Shown here: one piece after another, positions 15,580 through 24,364 of the stretch
Position numbering within the stretch: position 1 is the stretch's first letter
Layout of the letters: every line of letters starts with the position of its first letter
Origin: Pseudomonas sp. G2-4
Lineage (GTDB): Bacteria; Pseudomonadota; Gammaproteobacteria; Pseudomonadales; Pseudomonadaceae
Reading direction: 5' to 3'
DNA length: 64,000 nt
Assembly: GCF_030064125.1 (NCBI RefSeq)
Contig: NZ_CP125957.1
Span: 2,914,001-2,978,000 of the forward strand
Made by a program: the position numbers and the translations under genes
Notes under the pieces: generated by a model
The model's database searches: none
The model's input: only the letters and a program-made list of their open reading frames with translations
Told to the model about the DNA's origin: nothing

Positions 15580-17118
15580 ATGAAAATTCGCTCACAAATC
15601 GGCATGGTCCTGAACCTGGACAAATGCATCGGCTGCCACACCTGCTCGATCACCTGCAAGAACGTCTGGACCAGCCGCGAAGGCATGGAATACGCCTGGT
15701 TCAACAACGTTGAGTCCAAGCCAGGCATCGGCTACCCCAAGGAATGGGAAAACCAGGACAAATGGAAGGGCGGCTGGATCCGCAACGCTGACGGCTCGAT
15801 CAACCCGCGCATCGGCGGCAAGTTCCGCGTGCTGGCGAACATCTTCGCCAACCCGGACCTGCCGAGCCTGGACGATTACTACGAACCGTTCGACTTCGAC
15901 TACCAGCACTTGCACACCGCGCCACTGGGCGAGCACCAACCGACCGCACGGCCGCGTTCGCTGGTGTCTGGCAAGCGCATGCAGAAAATCGAATGGGGCC
16001 CGAACTGGGAGGAAATCCTCGGTACCGAATTCGCCAAGCGGCGCAAGGACAAGAATTTCGACCAGATCCAGGCGGACATCTACGGCGAGTACGAAAACAC
16101 CTTCATGATGTACCTGCCGCGCCTGTGCGAGCACTGCCTGAACCCGACGTGCGCGGCATCGTGCCCGAGCGGCGCGATCTACAAGCGCGAAGAGGACGGC
16201 ATCGTCCTGATCGACCAGGAGAAGTGCCGCGGCTGGCGCATGTGTATCAGTGGCTGCCCGTACAAAAAGATCTATTTCAACTGGAAGAGCGGCAAGTCGG
16301 AAAAATGCATCTTCTGCTACCCGCGTATCGAAGCCGGGATGCCGACCGTCTGCGCGGAAACCTGCGTTGGCCGGATCCGTTACCTCGGTGTGCTGCTGTA
16401 TGACGCCGACCGCATCAGCGAAGTGGCCAGCACCGCCAATGAGCACGACCTGTACGAGAAACAGCTGGAGATTTTCCTCGACCCGAACGACCCGGCGGTG
16501 ATCCGCCAGGCCCTGGCCGATGGCGTGCCGCAGTCGGTGATCGACTCGGCGCAACGCTCGCCGGTCTACAAAATGGCCGTGGATTGGAAACTCGCGCTGC
16601 CGCTGCACCCGGAATACCGCACCTTGCCAATGGTCTGGTACGTGCCGCCGCTGTCGCCGATCCAGAACGCTGCCGCCGCCGGTACCGTGGGTATGAACGG
16701 GGTGATCCCGGATGTCGACAGCCTGCGCATCCCGCTGCGTTACCTGGCCAACATGCTCACCGCCGGCGATGAAAAGCCGGTCAAGCGCGCCCTCAAGCGT
16801 TTGCTGGCGATGCGCGCCTACAAGCGTTCCGAGCAGGTGGACGGCGTGCAGGATCTGCAAGTGCTGGCCGACGTCGGCTTGAGCGTGAATCAGGTGGAAG
16901 AGATGTACCGCTACCTGGCCATCGCCAACTACGAAGATCGTTTCGTCGTACCGAGTGCTCACCGTGAAGACGCCATGAGCGACGCGTTCGCCGAACGCTC
17001 CGGGTGTGGTTTCAGCTTCGGCAGCGGTTGCAGCGGCAGTTCCGACACCAACATGTTCGGCGGCAAGAAGGCCAATCGCCGCGACGTGATCAAAACCGTG
17101 CAGTTGTGGGAGGAATGA
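15580..17118 (+). CDS. narH: Respiratory nitrate reductase beta subunit NarH
   Basis: This 512-aa iron-sulphur electron-transfer subunit has four cysteine groups: C16/C19/C22/C26 (CIGCHTCSITC), CEHCLNPTCAASCP, EKCRGWRMCISGCP and EKCIFC. The Trp in CRGWRMC replaces a Cys, as expected for the one [3Fe-4S] cluster beside three [4Fe-4S]. The ATG overlaps no coding sequence but begins 2 nt after the narG stop, preceded by GAGGAGAA. Confidence 0.97.
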   Translation: MKIRSQIGMVLNLDKCIGCHTCSITCKNVWTSREGMEYAWFNNVESKPGIGYPKEWENQDKWKGGWIRNADGSINPRIGGKFRVLANIFANPDLPSLDDYYEPFDFDYQHLHTAPLGEHQPTARPRSLVSGKRMQKIEWGPNWEEILGTEFAKRRKDKNFDQIQADIYGEYENTFMMYLPRLCEHCLNPTCAASCPSGAIYKREEDGIVLIDQEKCRGWRMCISGCPYKKIYFNWKSGKSEKCIFCYPRIEAGMPTVCAETCVGRIRYLGVLLYDADRISEVASTANEHDLYEKQLEIFLDPNDPAVIRQALADGVPQSVIDSAQRSPVYKMAVDWKLALPLHPEYRTLPMVWYVPPLSPIQNAAAAGTVGMNGVIPDVDSLRIPLRYLANMLTAGDEKPVKRALKRLLAMRAYKRSEQVDGVQDLQVLADVGLSVNQVEEMYRYLAIANYEDRFVVPSAHREDAMSDAFAERSGCGFSFGSGCSGSSDTNMFGGKKANRRDVIKTVQLWEE

Positions 17119-17120
17119 AC

Positions 17121-17876
17121 ATGCGCATTCTCAAGGTGATTTCGTTGCTGCTCGATTATCCGACCGAGACCCTGGTGGCCGGTCGCGACGAGCTGGAGCA
17201 GGCCATTGTGCAAGCGCGGGAAATCAGCCCCCAGCAGCGCGCCGACCTGTTCGAATTGCTGGAGGTGATCTGCGGCAAGGACTTGATGGACGGCCAGGAA
17301 CACTACGGCGCGTTGTTCGGTCGTGGCCGCTCACTGTCGCTGCTGCTGTTCGAACATGTCCACGGTGAGTCCCGCGACCGTGGCCAGGCCATGGTGGACA
17401 TGATGGCCCAGTACGAAGAGGCCGGTTTCGCCATCGGCGTCAAAGAGTTGCCTGACTACATCCCGCTGTACCTGGAGTTTCTTTCCACCCGCGAAGACAT
17501 CGAGGCCCGCGAGGGCTTGGCGGACGTGGCGCACCTGCTGGCCTTGCTCGCGGCGCGCCTGGACGAGCGTGAAAGCGTCTACGCCAGTTGCTTCCGGGCC
17601 TTGCTGCAGATCGCTGGGGCCGAACCCCAGGTGGCGGTGGCCGAATTGCGTGAGCAAGTGAAGGCCGAGCCTCGGGACGACTCCCTCGAAGCCCTGGACA
17701 AGATCTGGGAAGAAGAGCAGGTGGATTTCATGAAGGCCGAACAACAGGACCGTTGCAGTTCACTGCCCAGCGCACCCGGCAAGGCGCGGGATGAAAGTGC
17801 GGTGCCGTTGCACTGGGTGGATTTTCAGCATGAAGGGTTGGCCGCAGCGCCAGCCGGGGAGGTGGGTAATGTCTAA
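17121..17876 (+). CDS. narJ: Nitrate reductase maturation chaperone NarJ
   Basis: This 251-aa cytoplasmic chaperone holds apo-NarGH for cofactor insertion and membrane attachment. The family core is visible as LDYPTE near the N-terminus and ELPDYIPLYLEFLS near 105-118. Two in-frame ATGs (17115, 17121) are possible; GGGAGG at 17108-17113 favours 17121. The last 8 nt overlap narI. Confidence 0.93.
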   Translation: MRILKVISLLLDYPTETLVAGRDELEQAIVQAREISPQQRADLFELLEVICGKDLMDGQEHYGALFGRGRSLSLLLFEHVHGESRDRGQAMVDMMAQYEEAGFAIGVKELPDYIPLYLEFLSTREDIEAREGLADVAHLLALLAARLDERESVYASCFRALLQIAGAEPQVAVAELREQVKAEPRDDSLEALDKIWEEEQVDFMKAEQQDRCSSLPSAPGKARDESAVPLHWVDFQHEGLAAAPAGEVGNV

Positions 17877-18549
17877 ATGGGATCTGTTGTTGTTCGGGGT
17901 CTACCCCTATGTCGCCCTGGCGATCTGCCTGCTCGGCAGTTGGGCGCGATTCGACCTGTCCCAGTACACCTGGAAGGCCGGCTCCAGCCAGATGCTGAGC
18001 AATCGCGGCATGCGCGTGGCAAGCAACCTGTTCCACGTCGGCGTGCTGTTCGTACTGGCCGGGCACTTCGTCGGCCTGCTGACGCCGTCGGCGATCTACC
18101 ACCATGTGCTGAGCACTGAGAACAAACAGTTGTTGGCCATGGTCTCCGGTGGTTTCTTCGGCGTGCTGTGCCTGATCGGCCTGGTGATGCTGATTAACCG
18201 GCGCCTGACCGACCCACGGGTCCGCGCCACGTCCAGTACCTCGGACATCCTGGTGCTGGTGGTGCTGCTGGTGCAACTGGTGTTGGGGTTGCTGACCATC
18301 GTCGCGTCCACCGCCCACATGGACGGTTCGGTAATGGTGATGCTGGCCGACTGGGCCCAGAACACCGTGTTGTTGCGTCCGGTGGAAGCGGCCACGTCGA
18401 TTGCACCGGTGGGCTTGGTCTACAAGCTCCACGTGGTGCTTGGTCTGACCTTGTTCGTGTTGTTCCCGTTCACTCGTCTGGTGCACATCGTCAGTGCGCC
18501 GGTCTGGTACCTGGGACGTCGTTATCAAATCGTTCGGCAGAAGTTCTGA
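17869..18549 (+). CDS. narI: Respiratory nitrate reductase gamma subunit NarI
   Basis: This 226-aa membrane cytochrome b anchors NarGH and oxidises quinol. Five hydrophobic segments are visible from LLFGVYPYVALAICLL onward. Histidines in the second and last helices (VGVLFVLAGHF and the KLHVVLGL and LVHIV segments) are the expected haem b ligands. GGGGAGGTGGG lies upstream of the ATG inside narJ. Confidence 0.95.
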   Translation: MSKWDLLLFGVYPYVALAICLLGSWARFDLSQYTWKAGSSQMLSNRGMRVASNLFHVGVLFVLAGHFVGLLTPSAIYHHVLSTENKQLLAMVSGGFFGVLCLIGLVMLINRRLTDPRVRATSSTSDILVLVVLLVQLVLGLLTIVASTAHMDGSVMVMLADWAQNTVLLRPVEAATSIAPVGLVYKLHVVLGLTLFVLFPFTRLVHIVSAPVWYLGRRYQIVRQKF

Positions 18550-18559
18550 GGAGAAGATC

Positions 18560-19531
18560 ATGGCGAGTGGATGCGGATGTGGCGGTAGTGGTGGCGGTAG
18601 CGGCGGTTGTGGTTCTTCGGCAAAAGCGGCGCCGGTGATGGCGTCGATCGATGAGGTCGAACCGACCGGGGCGGTGCAGTTCGAACCGGCCCAGGCCGGG
18701 ACGGTGGCGGTGGATGAAGCCCCCGCGCAGTTGATCGCCAGCAGTGAGCAGGAATGGCCGATCATCAGCGTCAACGGGGTGGCGGTCACCCCGCAGGCGA
18801 TGGCCCAGGAGCTGCAATACCACCCGGCGGAAAGCCGCGAGGATGCGGTCTACCAGGCAGCACGGGCCTTGGTGATTCGGGAATTGCTCCAACAACGCAT
18901 CGCCGAGTTGGGCCTGGCGTTGCAGGTCGGTGCCGGTGAAAACGAAGAAGAGGCGGCCACGCGGCTACTGCTCGAGCGTGAGGTGCTGGTGCCGCAATGT
19001 GACGAAGCCACCTGCCTGCGTTATTACGAGAACAATCGGGCGCGCTTCCATAGTGCACCGTTGTTGGCGGTGCGGCACATCCTGCTTGAATGCGCGCCGG
19101 ACGATGGCGAAGCCCGCAGCCAGGCTCATGACCAGGCTGAGGTGCTGCTGGAGCGGCTGGACCAGTTTCCGGGCAGTTTCGCTGAGCTGGCACTGACGCA
19201 TTCGGCGTGTCCGTCCAAGGCACAAGGCGGTTCGCTGGGGCAAATCAGCAAGGGCCAGACCGTGCCTGAACTGGAGCGCCAGCTGTTCACCCTGCCGGCG
19301 GGCCTGGCCAGCAAACCGCTGGAGAGTCGTTATGGCTGGCACGTGATCAGCATTGACCAGCGCATCGAAGGCCAGGCGTTGCCTTACGAGGCGGTGGCCA
19401 CGGCGATTCGTACCCAGTTGCAACAGGGCGTCTGGCAGAAAGCGCTGGTGCAGTACCTGCAAACCCTGATTGGAGCGGCGGACATCCGTGGCATTCATCT
19501 TCAGGGCGTCGACTCGCCGCTGGTGCAGTGA
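18560..19531 (+). CDS. PpiC-type peptidyl-prolyl isomerase of the nar operon
   Basis: This 323-aa protein has a C-terminal parvulin (rotamase) domain at about 170-275, marked by [33 protein letters not shown] and [11 protein letters not shown]. An N-terminal NifM/SurA-like helical part precedes it. The N-terminus is unusual, a Gly-Ser-Cys run ([16 protein letters not shown]) with three cysteines and no signal peptide. The same arrangement follows narI in P. aeruginosa, so it likely helps fold a Nar subunit, though the client is unproven. It starts 10 nt after narI behind GAGGAGAAG. Confidence 0.9.
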   Translation: MASGCGCGGSGGGSGGCGSSAKAAPVMASIDEVEPTGAVQFEPAQAGTVAVDEAPAQLIASSEQEWPIISVNGVAVTPQAMAQELQYHPAESREDAVYQAARALVIRELLQQRIAELGLALQVGAGENEEEAATRLLLEREVLVPQCDEATCLRYYENNRARFHSAPLLAVRHILLECAPDDGEARSQAHDQAEVLLERLDQFPGSFAELALTHSACPSKAQGGSLGQISKGQTVPELERQLFTLPAGLASKPLESRYGWHVISIDQRIEGQALPYEAVATAIRTQLQQGVWQKALVQYLQTLIGAADIRGIHLQGVDSPLVQ

Positions 19532-19556
19532 GCGCTGGCTCAACCGGGAGATTTCC

Positions 19557-20549
19557 ATGAACGCGGTGTTGCAGGATGGGTTTGGGCGCCAGATCGATTA
19601 TTTGCGGATGTCGGTGACCGATCGTTGTGATTTTCGCTGTGTGTATTGCATGGCGAAAAACATGACGTTCCTGCCGCGTCAGCAGGTATTGACCCTGGAA
19701 GAGTTGCAGCGTCTGGCGGGGGTGTTCGTCGGTCTGGGGGTGAAGAAAATCCGCCTGACCGGTGGTGAGCCGCTGATCCGTCCGGGCATCGTCGGGTTGT
19801 GTCGCGAGATCGCGGCGTTGCCCGGCCTGCGGGAACTGGTGATGACCAGCAACGGCTCGCAGTTGGGGCGTCTGGCCCAGCCGCTGGTCGACGCTGGGGT
19901 CAAGCGCATGAACATCAGTCTCGATAGCCTGGACGGGGAGCGCTTTCGGGCGATCACCCGTAACGGCGACCTGGATCAGGTGCTGGCCGGGATAGAAGCG
20001 GCGAAGGTGGCCGGGTTCGAGCGGATCAAGTTGAACTGCGTGGTAATGAAAGGGCGCAACTTCGATGAGGTCCCGGCGTTGGTGCAGTACGCCATCGAGC
20101 AGCGGATCGACATCAGCTTTATCGAGGAAATGCCGTTGGGGGAGGTGGGTCGTTCCCGGGGTGAGTCGTTCTGTGCCAGCGATGAGGTCCGGGCCGAGAT
20201 CGCTCGCCATCATCGCCTGCTGGACAGCACCGAAAACAGCGGCGGGCCGGCGCGTTATGTGCGTTTGGAGCGGCATCCGCAGACTCGGATTGGGTTCATT
20301 TCGCCTAATAGCCATAACTTTTGTGCCAGTTGCAATCGTGTGCGCATGACGGTCGAGGGGCGCTTGCTGTTGTGCCTGGGGCAGGAGGATTCTCTCGATC
20401 TGCGTGGCTTGTTGCGGCGTTATCCGTTGGATGACCAGCCGATTGTTCAGGCGGTGCGCCAGGCTTTACGTGGGAAACCTCTGCGCCATGCCTTTAACCT
20501 TGGAGGGGAAGTGCAGATTGTGCGGTTCATGAACATGACGGGAGGCTAA
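19557..20549 (+). CDS. moaA: GTP 3',8-cyclase MoaA
   Basis: This 330-aa radical SAM enzyme converts GTP to 3',8-cyclo-7,8-dihydro-GTP, the first step of molybdenum cofactor synthesis. The N-terminal cluster is CDFRCVYC near residues 25-32. The C-terminal cluster is [18 protein letters not shown] near 261-278. It ends in the functionally needed Gly-Gly. ATG at 19557 follows CGGGAG. It closes the nar operon and couples cofactor supply to NarG synthesis; Pseudomonas usually has another moaA elsewhere. Confidence 0.94.
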   Translation: MNAVLQDGFGRQIDYLRMSVTDRCDFRCVYCMAKNMTFLPRQQVLTLEELQRLAGVFVGLGVKKIRLTGGEPLIRPGIVGLCREIAALPGLRELVMTSNGSQLGRLAQPLVDAGVKRMNISLDSLDGERFRAITRNGDLDQVLAGIEAAKVAGFERIKLNCVVMKGRNFDEVPALVQYAIEQRIDISFIEEMPLGEVGRSRGESFCASDEVRAEIARHHRLLDSTENSGGPARYVRLERHPQTRIGFISPNSHNFCASCNRVRMTVEGRLLLCLGQEDSLDLRGLLRRYPLDDQPIVQAVRQALRGKPLRHAFNLGGEVQIVRFMNMTGG

Positions 20550-20614
20550 GTGCTTGCGCGGCCCCCGTGGCGAGGGAGCTTGCTCCCGCTGGGCTGCGCA
20601 GCAGACCTGTTCTG

Positions 20615-20940
20615 CTCTGTTCTGAATGCAGGATGTTGTTGATCGGGGGCATATCCGTTGCTGCGGTAACGGCCACTTAGGGTTCCGCCCTTACGGCGTC
20701 TCACTTTTGAGAAGCGCAAAAGTAAGCAAAACGCTTTAGCCCCACCACTCGGTGCCTCGCCTAGGCTCGGCATGCCCTCACTCCGGCATTGCTCCGTGGG
20801 CCCGCCGCGAAGGACCATCCATGGTCCAGCGCGGCTACCTCGGCATCCATGCCGAGGTGCCCACTGCGCAATGCCTGCGTTCGGCCATCGTGGTTAACGG
20901 GGCGCCGAAATCAACGTCCGCCGCGAGGCGGCCTTATAGC
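20615..20940. repeat. Dispersed Pseudomonas intergenic element, long copy
   Basis: This segment contains an internal inverted pair around 'acttttgagaagcgcaaaag' and a palindrome around 'gcatccatgc'. Its right part (about 20843-20915) is repeated in inverted orientation at 28-100. Such elements recur between genes in many Pseudomonas. It encodes no transposase. Boundaries are estimated. Confidence 0.6.
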
Positions 20941-20971
20941 CGGCCTGGTTCTGGGGGACCGCGTTTCCCCT

Positions 20972-21130
20972 GTGGGAGCGAGCCTGCTCGCGAAGGCGGC
21001 CTCACAGCCAACCTGTTTCTCCCTGTCGCACTCCAATCCAATTGTGGGAGCGAGCTTGCTCGCGATGACGGCGGCCCGTTCAACATCGATCTCAACTGAC
21101 CCACCGCTATCGCGAGCAAGCTCGCCCACA
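20972..21130. repeat. REP cluster (GTGGGAGCGAGC family)
   Basis: There are three units: GTGGGAGCGAGCCTGCTCGCG at 20972, GTGGGAGCGAGCTTGCTCGCG near 21045, and an inverted unit ending near 21130. This family differs from the GTGGCGAGGG family elsewhere in the window. Confidence 0.85.
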
Positions 21131-21187
21131 GGGATAAGGGGGCTGCCAAATGACCTTTCAAGCTCGATGGATAGTCACCCCCGATTC

Positions 21188-21201
21188 TTGATATCGATCA
21201 A
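21188..21201 (+). promoter_or_regulatory. Anr/Dnr box of the nrdD promoter
   Basis: TTGAT-ATCG-ATCAA is a perfect FNR-type palindrome. Its centre (21194.5) predicts a start near 21236, and TACTCT at 21224-21229 is in -10 position. Confidence 0.85.
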
Positions 21202-21287
21202 TTGCAACCCTGCCTTTTGTCCGTACTCTCCACTGCATATTGTGTTTATTTAACTTTAAAAGCCTATATGTAGTGTCTGGAGCCAAA

Positions 21288-23303
21288 ATGCAGAGTACGT
21301 TGATCGCTGTGGGCTGTAACCGCTTGCATAAGCGCGATGGCAGTGTGGTTGCGTTTGATGCGGACAAGATCCGTCAGGCGCTGATTGCTGCTGGCAAGGC
21401 CACCGGTGAGTACGCCGAAGCCGAGGCCGAGGGGTTGTTGGAGGCGGTGCTGGTTCGGTTGGAAGGGCAGAATCGCTTGAGCGTCGAGCAGATCCAGGAC
21501 CGCGTCGAGCGGGTGTTGATGGACGCCGGGTTCTTCCTTTCCATGCGCGCCTATATCGTCTACCGCGAACAACACGGACGCCTGCGCCGGGACCGTCGCA
21601 CCCTGGTGGAGGTCGCCACCTCGATGAACGAATACCTGGACCGCGAAGACTGGCGCGTGCAGGCCAACGCCAACCAAGGTTATTCCCTCGGCGGGCTGAT
21701 CCTCAATGTGTCGGGCAAGGTCACCGCCAACTATTGGCTCGACGAGGTCTACAGCCAGGCCATCGGCCAGGCACACCGCGAGGCTGATTTGCACGTCCAC
21801 GACCTGGACATGCTCGCCGGCTACTGTGCCGGTTGGTCCTTGCGCACGCTGTTGCATGAAGGCCTCAATGGCGTGCCAGGGCGGGTCGAGGCCGGGCCGC
21901 CCAAGCATTTGAGTAGCGCTTTGGGGCAGATGGTCAACTTTCTCGGCACCCTGCAGAACGAATGGGCCGGGGCCCAGGCGTTCAGCTCGTTCGACACGTA
22001 CCTGGCGCCCTATGTGCGCAAGGACAGGCTCAGCTATGGCGAGGTTCGCCAGTCGCTGCAAGAGTTCATCTACAACCTCAACGTCCCGTCGCGCTGGGGC
22101 ACGCAAACGCCCTTCACCAACCTCACGTTCGATTGGGTCTGCCCGGAGGATTTGCGTGAACAGATCCCGGTGATCGGCGGCGAAGAGATGCCGTTCGCCT
22201 ACGGTGACCTGCAAGAAGAAATGGAGCTGATCAACCGCGCCTACATCGAGGTGATGCAGGCCGGTGATGCGAAAGGGCGGGTGTTCACCTTCCCGATCCC
22301 GACCTACAACATCACCCATGATTTCCCGTGGGACAGCGAGAACGCCGACCGGTTGTTCGAAATGACCGCCCGTTACGGCCTGCCGTATTTCCAAAACTTC
22401 CTCAACTCGGACATGCAACCCAATCAGGTGCGCTCGATGTGCTGTCGCCTGCAACTGGACGTACGCGAACTGCTCAAGCGCGGTGGTGGCCTGTTCGGTT
22501 CGGCGGAGCAGACCGGCTCATTGGGGGTGGTGACGATCAACTGCGCGCGCCTGGGTTACCTGTACAAGGGCGACACCAGTGCGTTGCTGCAACGCCTCGA
22601 TGCCCTGATGGAATTGGCGATGGAGAGCCTGGAGGTCAAGCGCAAGGTCATCCAGCATCACATGGATGCCGGTTTGTATCCCTACACCAAGCGCTACCTG
22701 GGCACGCTGCGCAATCACTTCTCCACCATCGGTTTGAATGGCCTGCACGAAATGCTGCGCAATTTCACCGATGATCAGCAAGGCACCCACACCGAGCAGG
22801 GCCGTGCGTTCGCCCTGAAGCTGCTGGATCACGTGCGGGCCACGCTGCTGCGTTTCCAGGAAGAAACCGGCCACCTCTACAACCTGGAGGCCACGCCTGC
22901 CGAAGGCACGACTTACCGTTTCGCCAAGGAAGACCTCAAGCGCTATCCCGATATCTTGCAGGCCGGCAGCCCTGTCGCGCCGTACTACACCAACTCGTCG
23001 CAACTGCCGGTGGGGTTCACCGACGATCCGTTCGAAGCCCTGGAATTGCAGGACGAACTGCAGTGCAAATACACCGGCGGCACCGTGTTGCACCTGTACA
23101 TGGCCGAGCAGATTTCCTCGACCCAGGCTTGCAAGCAATTGGTGCGCAAAGCCCTGGGCCGTTTCCGCCTGCCATACCTGACCATCACGCCGACCTTTTC
23201 CATCTGCCCGGTACACGGTTATCTGGCTGGCGAACACGAATTTTGCCCGAAATGCGACGAGGCCTTGCTGCTGCAACAGCAGTTGGCAGGCAGCGTTCAC
23301 TGA
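21288..23303 (+). CDS. nrdD: Anaerobic (class III) ribonucleoside-triphosphate reductase, large part
   Basis: This 671-aa enzyme makes deoxynucleotides without O2. An N-terminal ATP-cone (about 8-95, KRDGSVVAFDADKIRQAL) is followed by the ten-stranded barrel. Candidate catalytic cysteines lie in LDMLAGYCAGWSLRTLL and VRSMCCRLQ. A C-terminal zinc site follows (SICPVHGYLAGEHEFCPKCDE). The polypeptide stops right there and lacks the glycyl-radical motif that normally follows; that motif is in the next small ORF. ATG 21288 (TGGAG upstream) is preferred because the predicted transcript start is near 21236, too close to the upstream ATG at 21240. Confidence 0.93.
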   Translation: MQSTLIAVGCNRLHKRDGSVVAFDADKIRQALIAAGKATGEYAEAEAEGLLEAVLVRLEGQNRLSVEQIQDRVERVLMDAGFFLSMRAYIVYREQHGRLRRDRRTLVEVATSMNEYLDREDWRVQANANQGYSLGGLILNVSGKVTANYWLDEVYSQAIGQAHREADLHVHDLDMLAGYCAGWSLRTLLHEGLNGVPGRVEAGPPKHLSSALGQMVNFLGTLQNEWAGAQAFSSFDTYLAPYVRKDRLSYGEVRQSLQEFIYNLNVPSRWGTQTPFTNLTFDWVCPEDLREQIPVIGGEEMPFAYGDLQEEMELINRAYIEVMQAGDAKGRVFTFPIPTYNITHDFPWDSENADRLFEMTARYGLPYFQNFLNSDMQPNQVRSMCCRLQLDVRELLKRGGGLFGSAEQTGSLGVVTINCARLGYLYKGDTSALLQRLDALMELAMESLEVKRKVIQHHMDAGLYPYTKRYLGTLRNHFSTIGLNGLHEMLRNFTDDQQGTHTEQGRAFALKLLDHVRATLLRFQEETGHLYNLEATPAEGTTYRFAKEDLKRYPDILQAGSPVAPYYTNSSQLPVGFTDDPFEALELQDELQCKYTGGTVLHLYMAEQISSTQACKQLVRKALGRFRLPYLTITPTFSICPVHGYLAGEHEFCPKCDEALLLQQQLAGSVH

Positions 23304-23334
23304 TCCGATCCATCGACCGCAAGGAGCTTCACCC

Positions 23335-23496
23335 ATGAATGCGTCACAAAGCCTTCCACAAGCGCAGCGTCAACGTTGCGAAGTCTGGACCCGCGTGATG
23401 GGTTATCACCGCCCGGTGGCAGCCTTCAACCCGGGCAAACAGTCCGAGCATCGCGAACGGGTGCACTTCACCGAAAGCGCGGCCGGGCGTCCATGA
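23335..23496 (+). CDS. Stand-alone glycyl-radical polypeptide of class III RNR (split NrdD C-terminus)
   Basis: This 53-aa ORF has its own AAGGAG at 23321-23326 and an ATG overlap with nrdG (ATGA). Residues 20-46 read as the glycyl-radical loop that ends ordinary NrdD proteins: R-V-M-G-Y-H-R-P, then F-N-P-G-K-Q-S-E and ERV. Gly23 would carry the radical made by NrdG. It is in a different frame from nrdD and 31 nt beyond its stop. A shape like YfiD/GrcA, the spare radical domain of pyruvate formate-lyase, is an analogy only. It is probably an essential subunit rather than debris, since its reading frame and ribosome site are intact. Confidence 0.8.
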   Translation: MNASQSLPQAQRQRCEVWTRVMGYHRPVAAFNPGKQSEHRERVHFTESAAGRP

Positions 23497-24188
23497 GTCG
23501 AGTGCTACGGGTCGGGGGCATGGTGCCCCTGACCACCCTCGATTATCCGGGCCAACTGGCGTGCGTATTGTTCTGCCAGGGCTGCGCCTGGCGTTGTCGT
23601 TATTGCCACAACCCGCAACTGATCCCGCCGCGCGGCAGCGCGGAGGTGGATTGGTGTCGGGTCTTGGCGTTCCTGCAACGCCGTCAGGACCTGCTCGACG
23701 CCGTGGTGTTCAGCGGCGGCGAACCGACCCTGCAGGACGGCCTGGCGCCAGCGATGGAGGAGGTGCGGCAAATGGGTTTTCGCATAGGCCTGCACAGCGC
23801 CGGGATCAAGCCGGCGGCCTTCGCCAAAGTGGTCGGCCTGGCCGACTGGGTCGGCTTCGACATCAAGGCCTTGCCCGAAGATGCCCTGGACGTGACCCGA
23901 GTCCACGGCAGCGGCGCTGCCAACTGGCGCAGCCTCGACCATCTGCTGGCCAGCGGCGTGGACTATGAATGCCGCACGACCGTGCACTGGCATCTGTTCA
24001 ACCCCGAACGGCTGTTGACCCTGGCCGAACGCTTGAGCGAACGGGGCGTCACGCGGTTTGCCGTGCAACTGGTGCGCACCGAGCGGATGCTCGACCCGCA
24101 TCTTTCCAGCATCTCGGCGCATGGGTTGCAGCCGGAGTTGTGGGCCGCGATGCGTGAGTTGTTTCCTTCGTTTGTGTTGCGTAGTTGA
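23493..24188 (+). CDS. nrdG: Anaerobic RNR activating enzyme NrdG (radical SAM)
   Basis: This 231-aa radical SAM protein has its [4Fe-4S] motif at CAWRCRYC near residues 33-40 and the SGGEPTLQ loop near 75-82. It creates the glycyl radical on class III reductase. It overlaps the small glycyl-radical ORF by 4 nt, which fits co-translation of activator and radical carrier. It is of the longer NrdG/PflA-like type common in pseudomonads, not the 154-aa E. coli form. Confidence 0.92.
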   Translation: MSRVLRVGGMVPLTTLDYPGQLACVLFCQGCAWRCRYCHNPQLIPPRGSAEVDWCRVLAFLQRRQDLLDAVVFSGGEPTLQDGLAPAMEEVRQMGFRIGLHSAGIKPAAFAKVVGLADWVGFDIKALPEDALDVTRVHGSGAANWRSLDHLLASGVDYECRTTVHWHLFNPERLLTLAERLSERGVTRFAVQLVRTERMLDPHLSSISAHGLQPELWAAMRELFPSFVLRS

Positions 24189-24225
24189 GGGAGCGTTGGG
24201 ATGAACGACTGCCCGCCAAACCCCT

Positions 24226-24312
24226 GTGGGAGCGAGCTTGCTCGCGATAGCGGTGGGTCAGCTGCAGTGATGTTGGCTGTGCCGACGTCATCGCGAGCAA
24301 GCTCGCTCCCAC
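24226..24312. repeat. REP-type inverted pair (GTGGGAGCGAGC family)
   Basis: Two inverted units are separated by about 45 bases, between convergent nrdG and ftrD. This is probably the shared transcript end. Confidence 0.85.
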
Positions 24313-24364
24313 AAGGGTTTTGTGTTGAACCCATGTGAGCACCCGCTCCCACAGGTTTTGCGTG

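Larger units (their letters stand above)
20550..21287. other. 738-bp gene-free region: repeats then nrdD promoter
   Basis: It contains half of a GTGGCGAGGGAGC palindrome (20567-20605), a long dispersed Pseudomonas intergenic element (about 20615-20940), two REP-type palindrome clusters (20972-21130), and the nrdD Anr/Dnr promoter. The open frames inside it are repeat-derived and carry no recognisable protein. Confidence 0.7.

Noticed and set aside
20752..21253. Two 115-154 codon plus-strand ORFs in the moaA-nrdD gap
   Set aside because: They are made of the dispersed element and REP repeats and have no protein family character.
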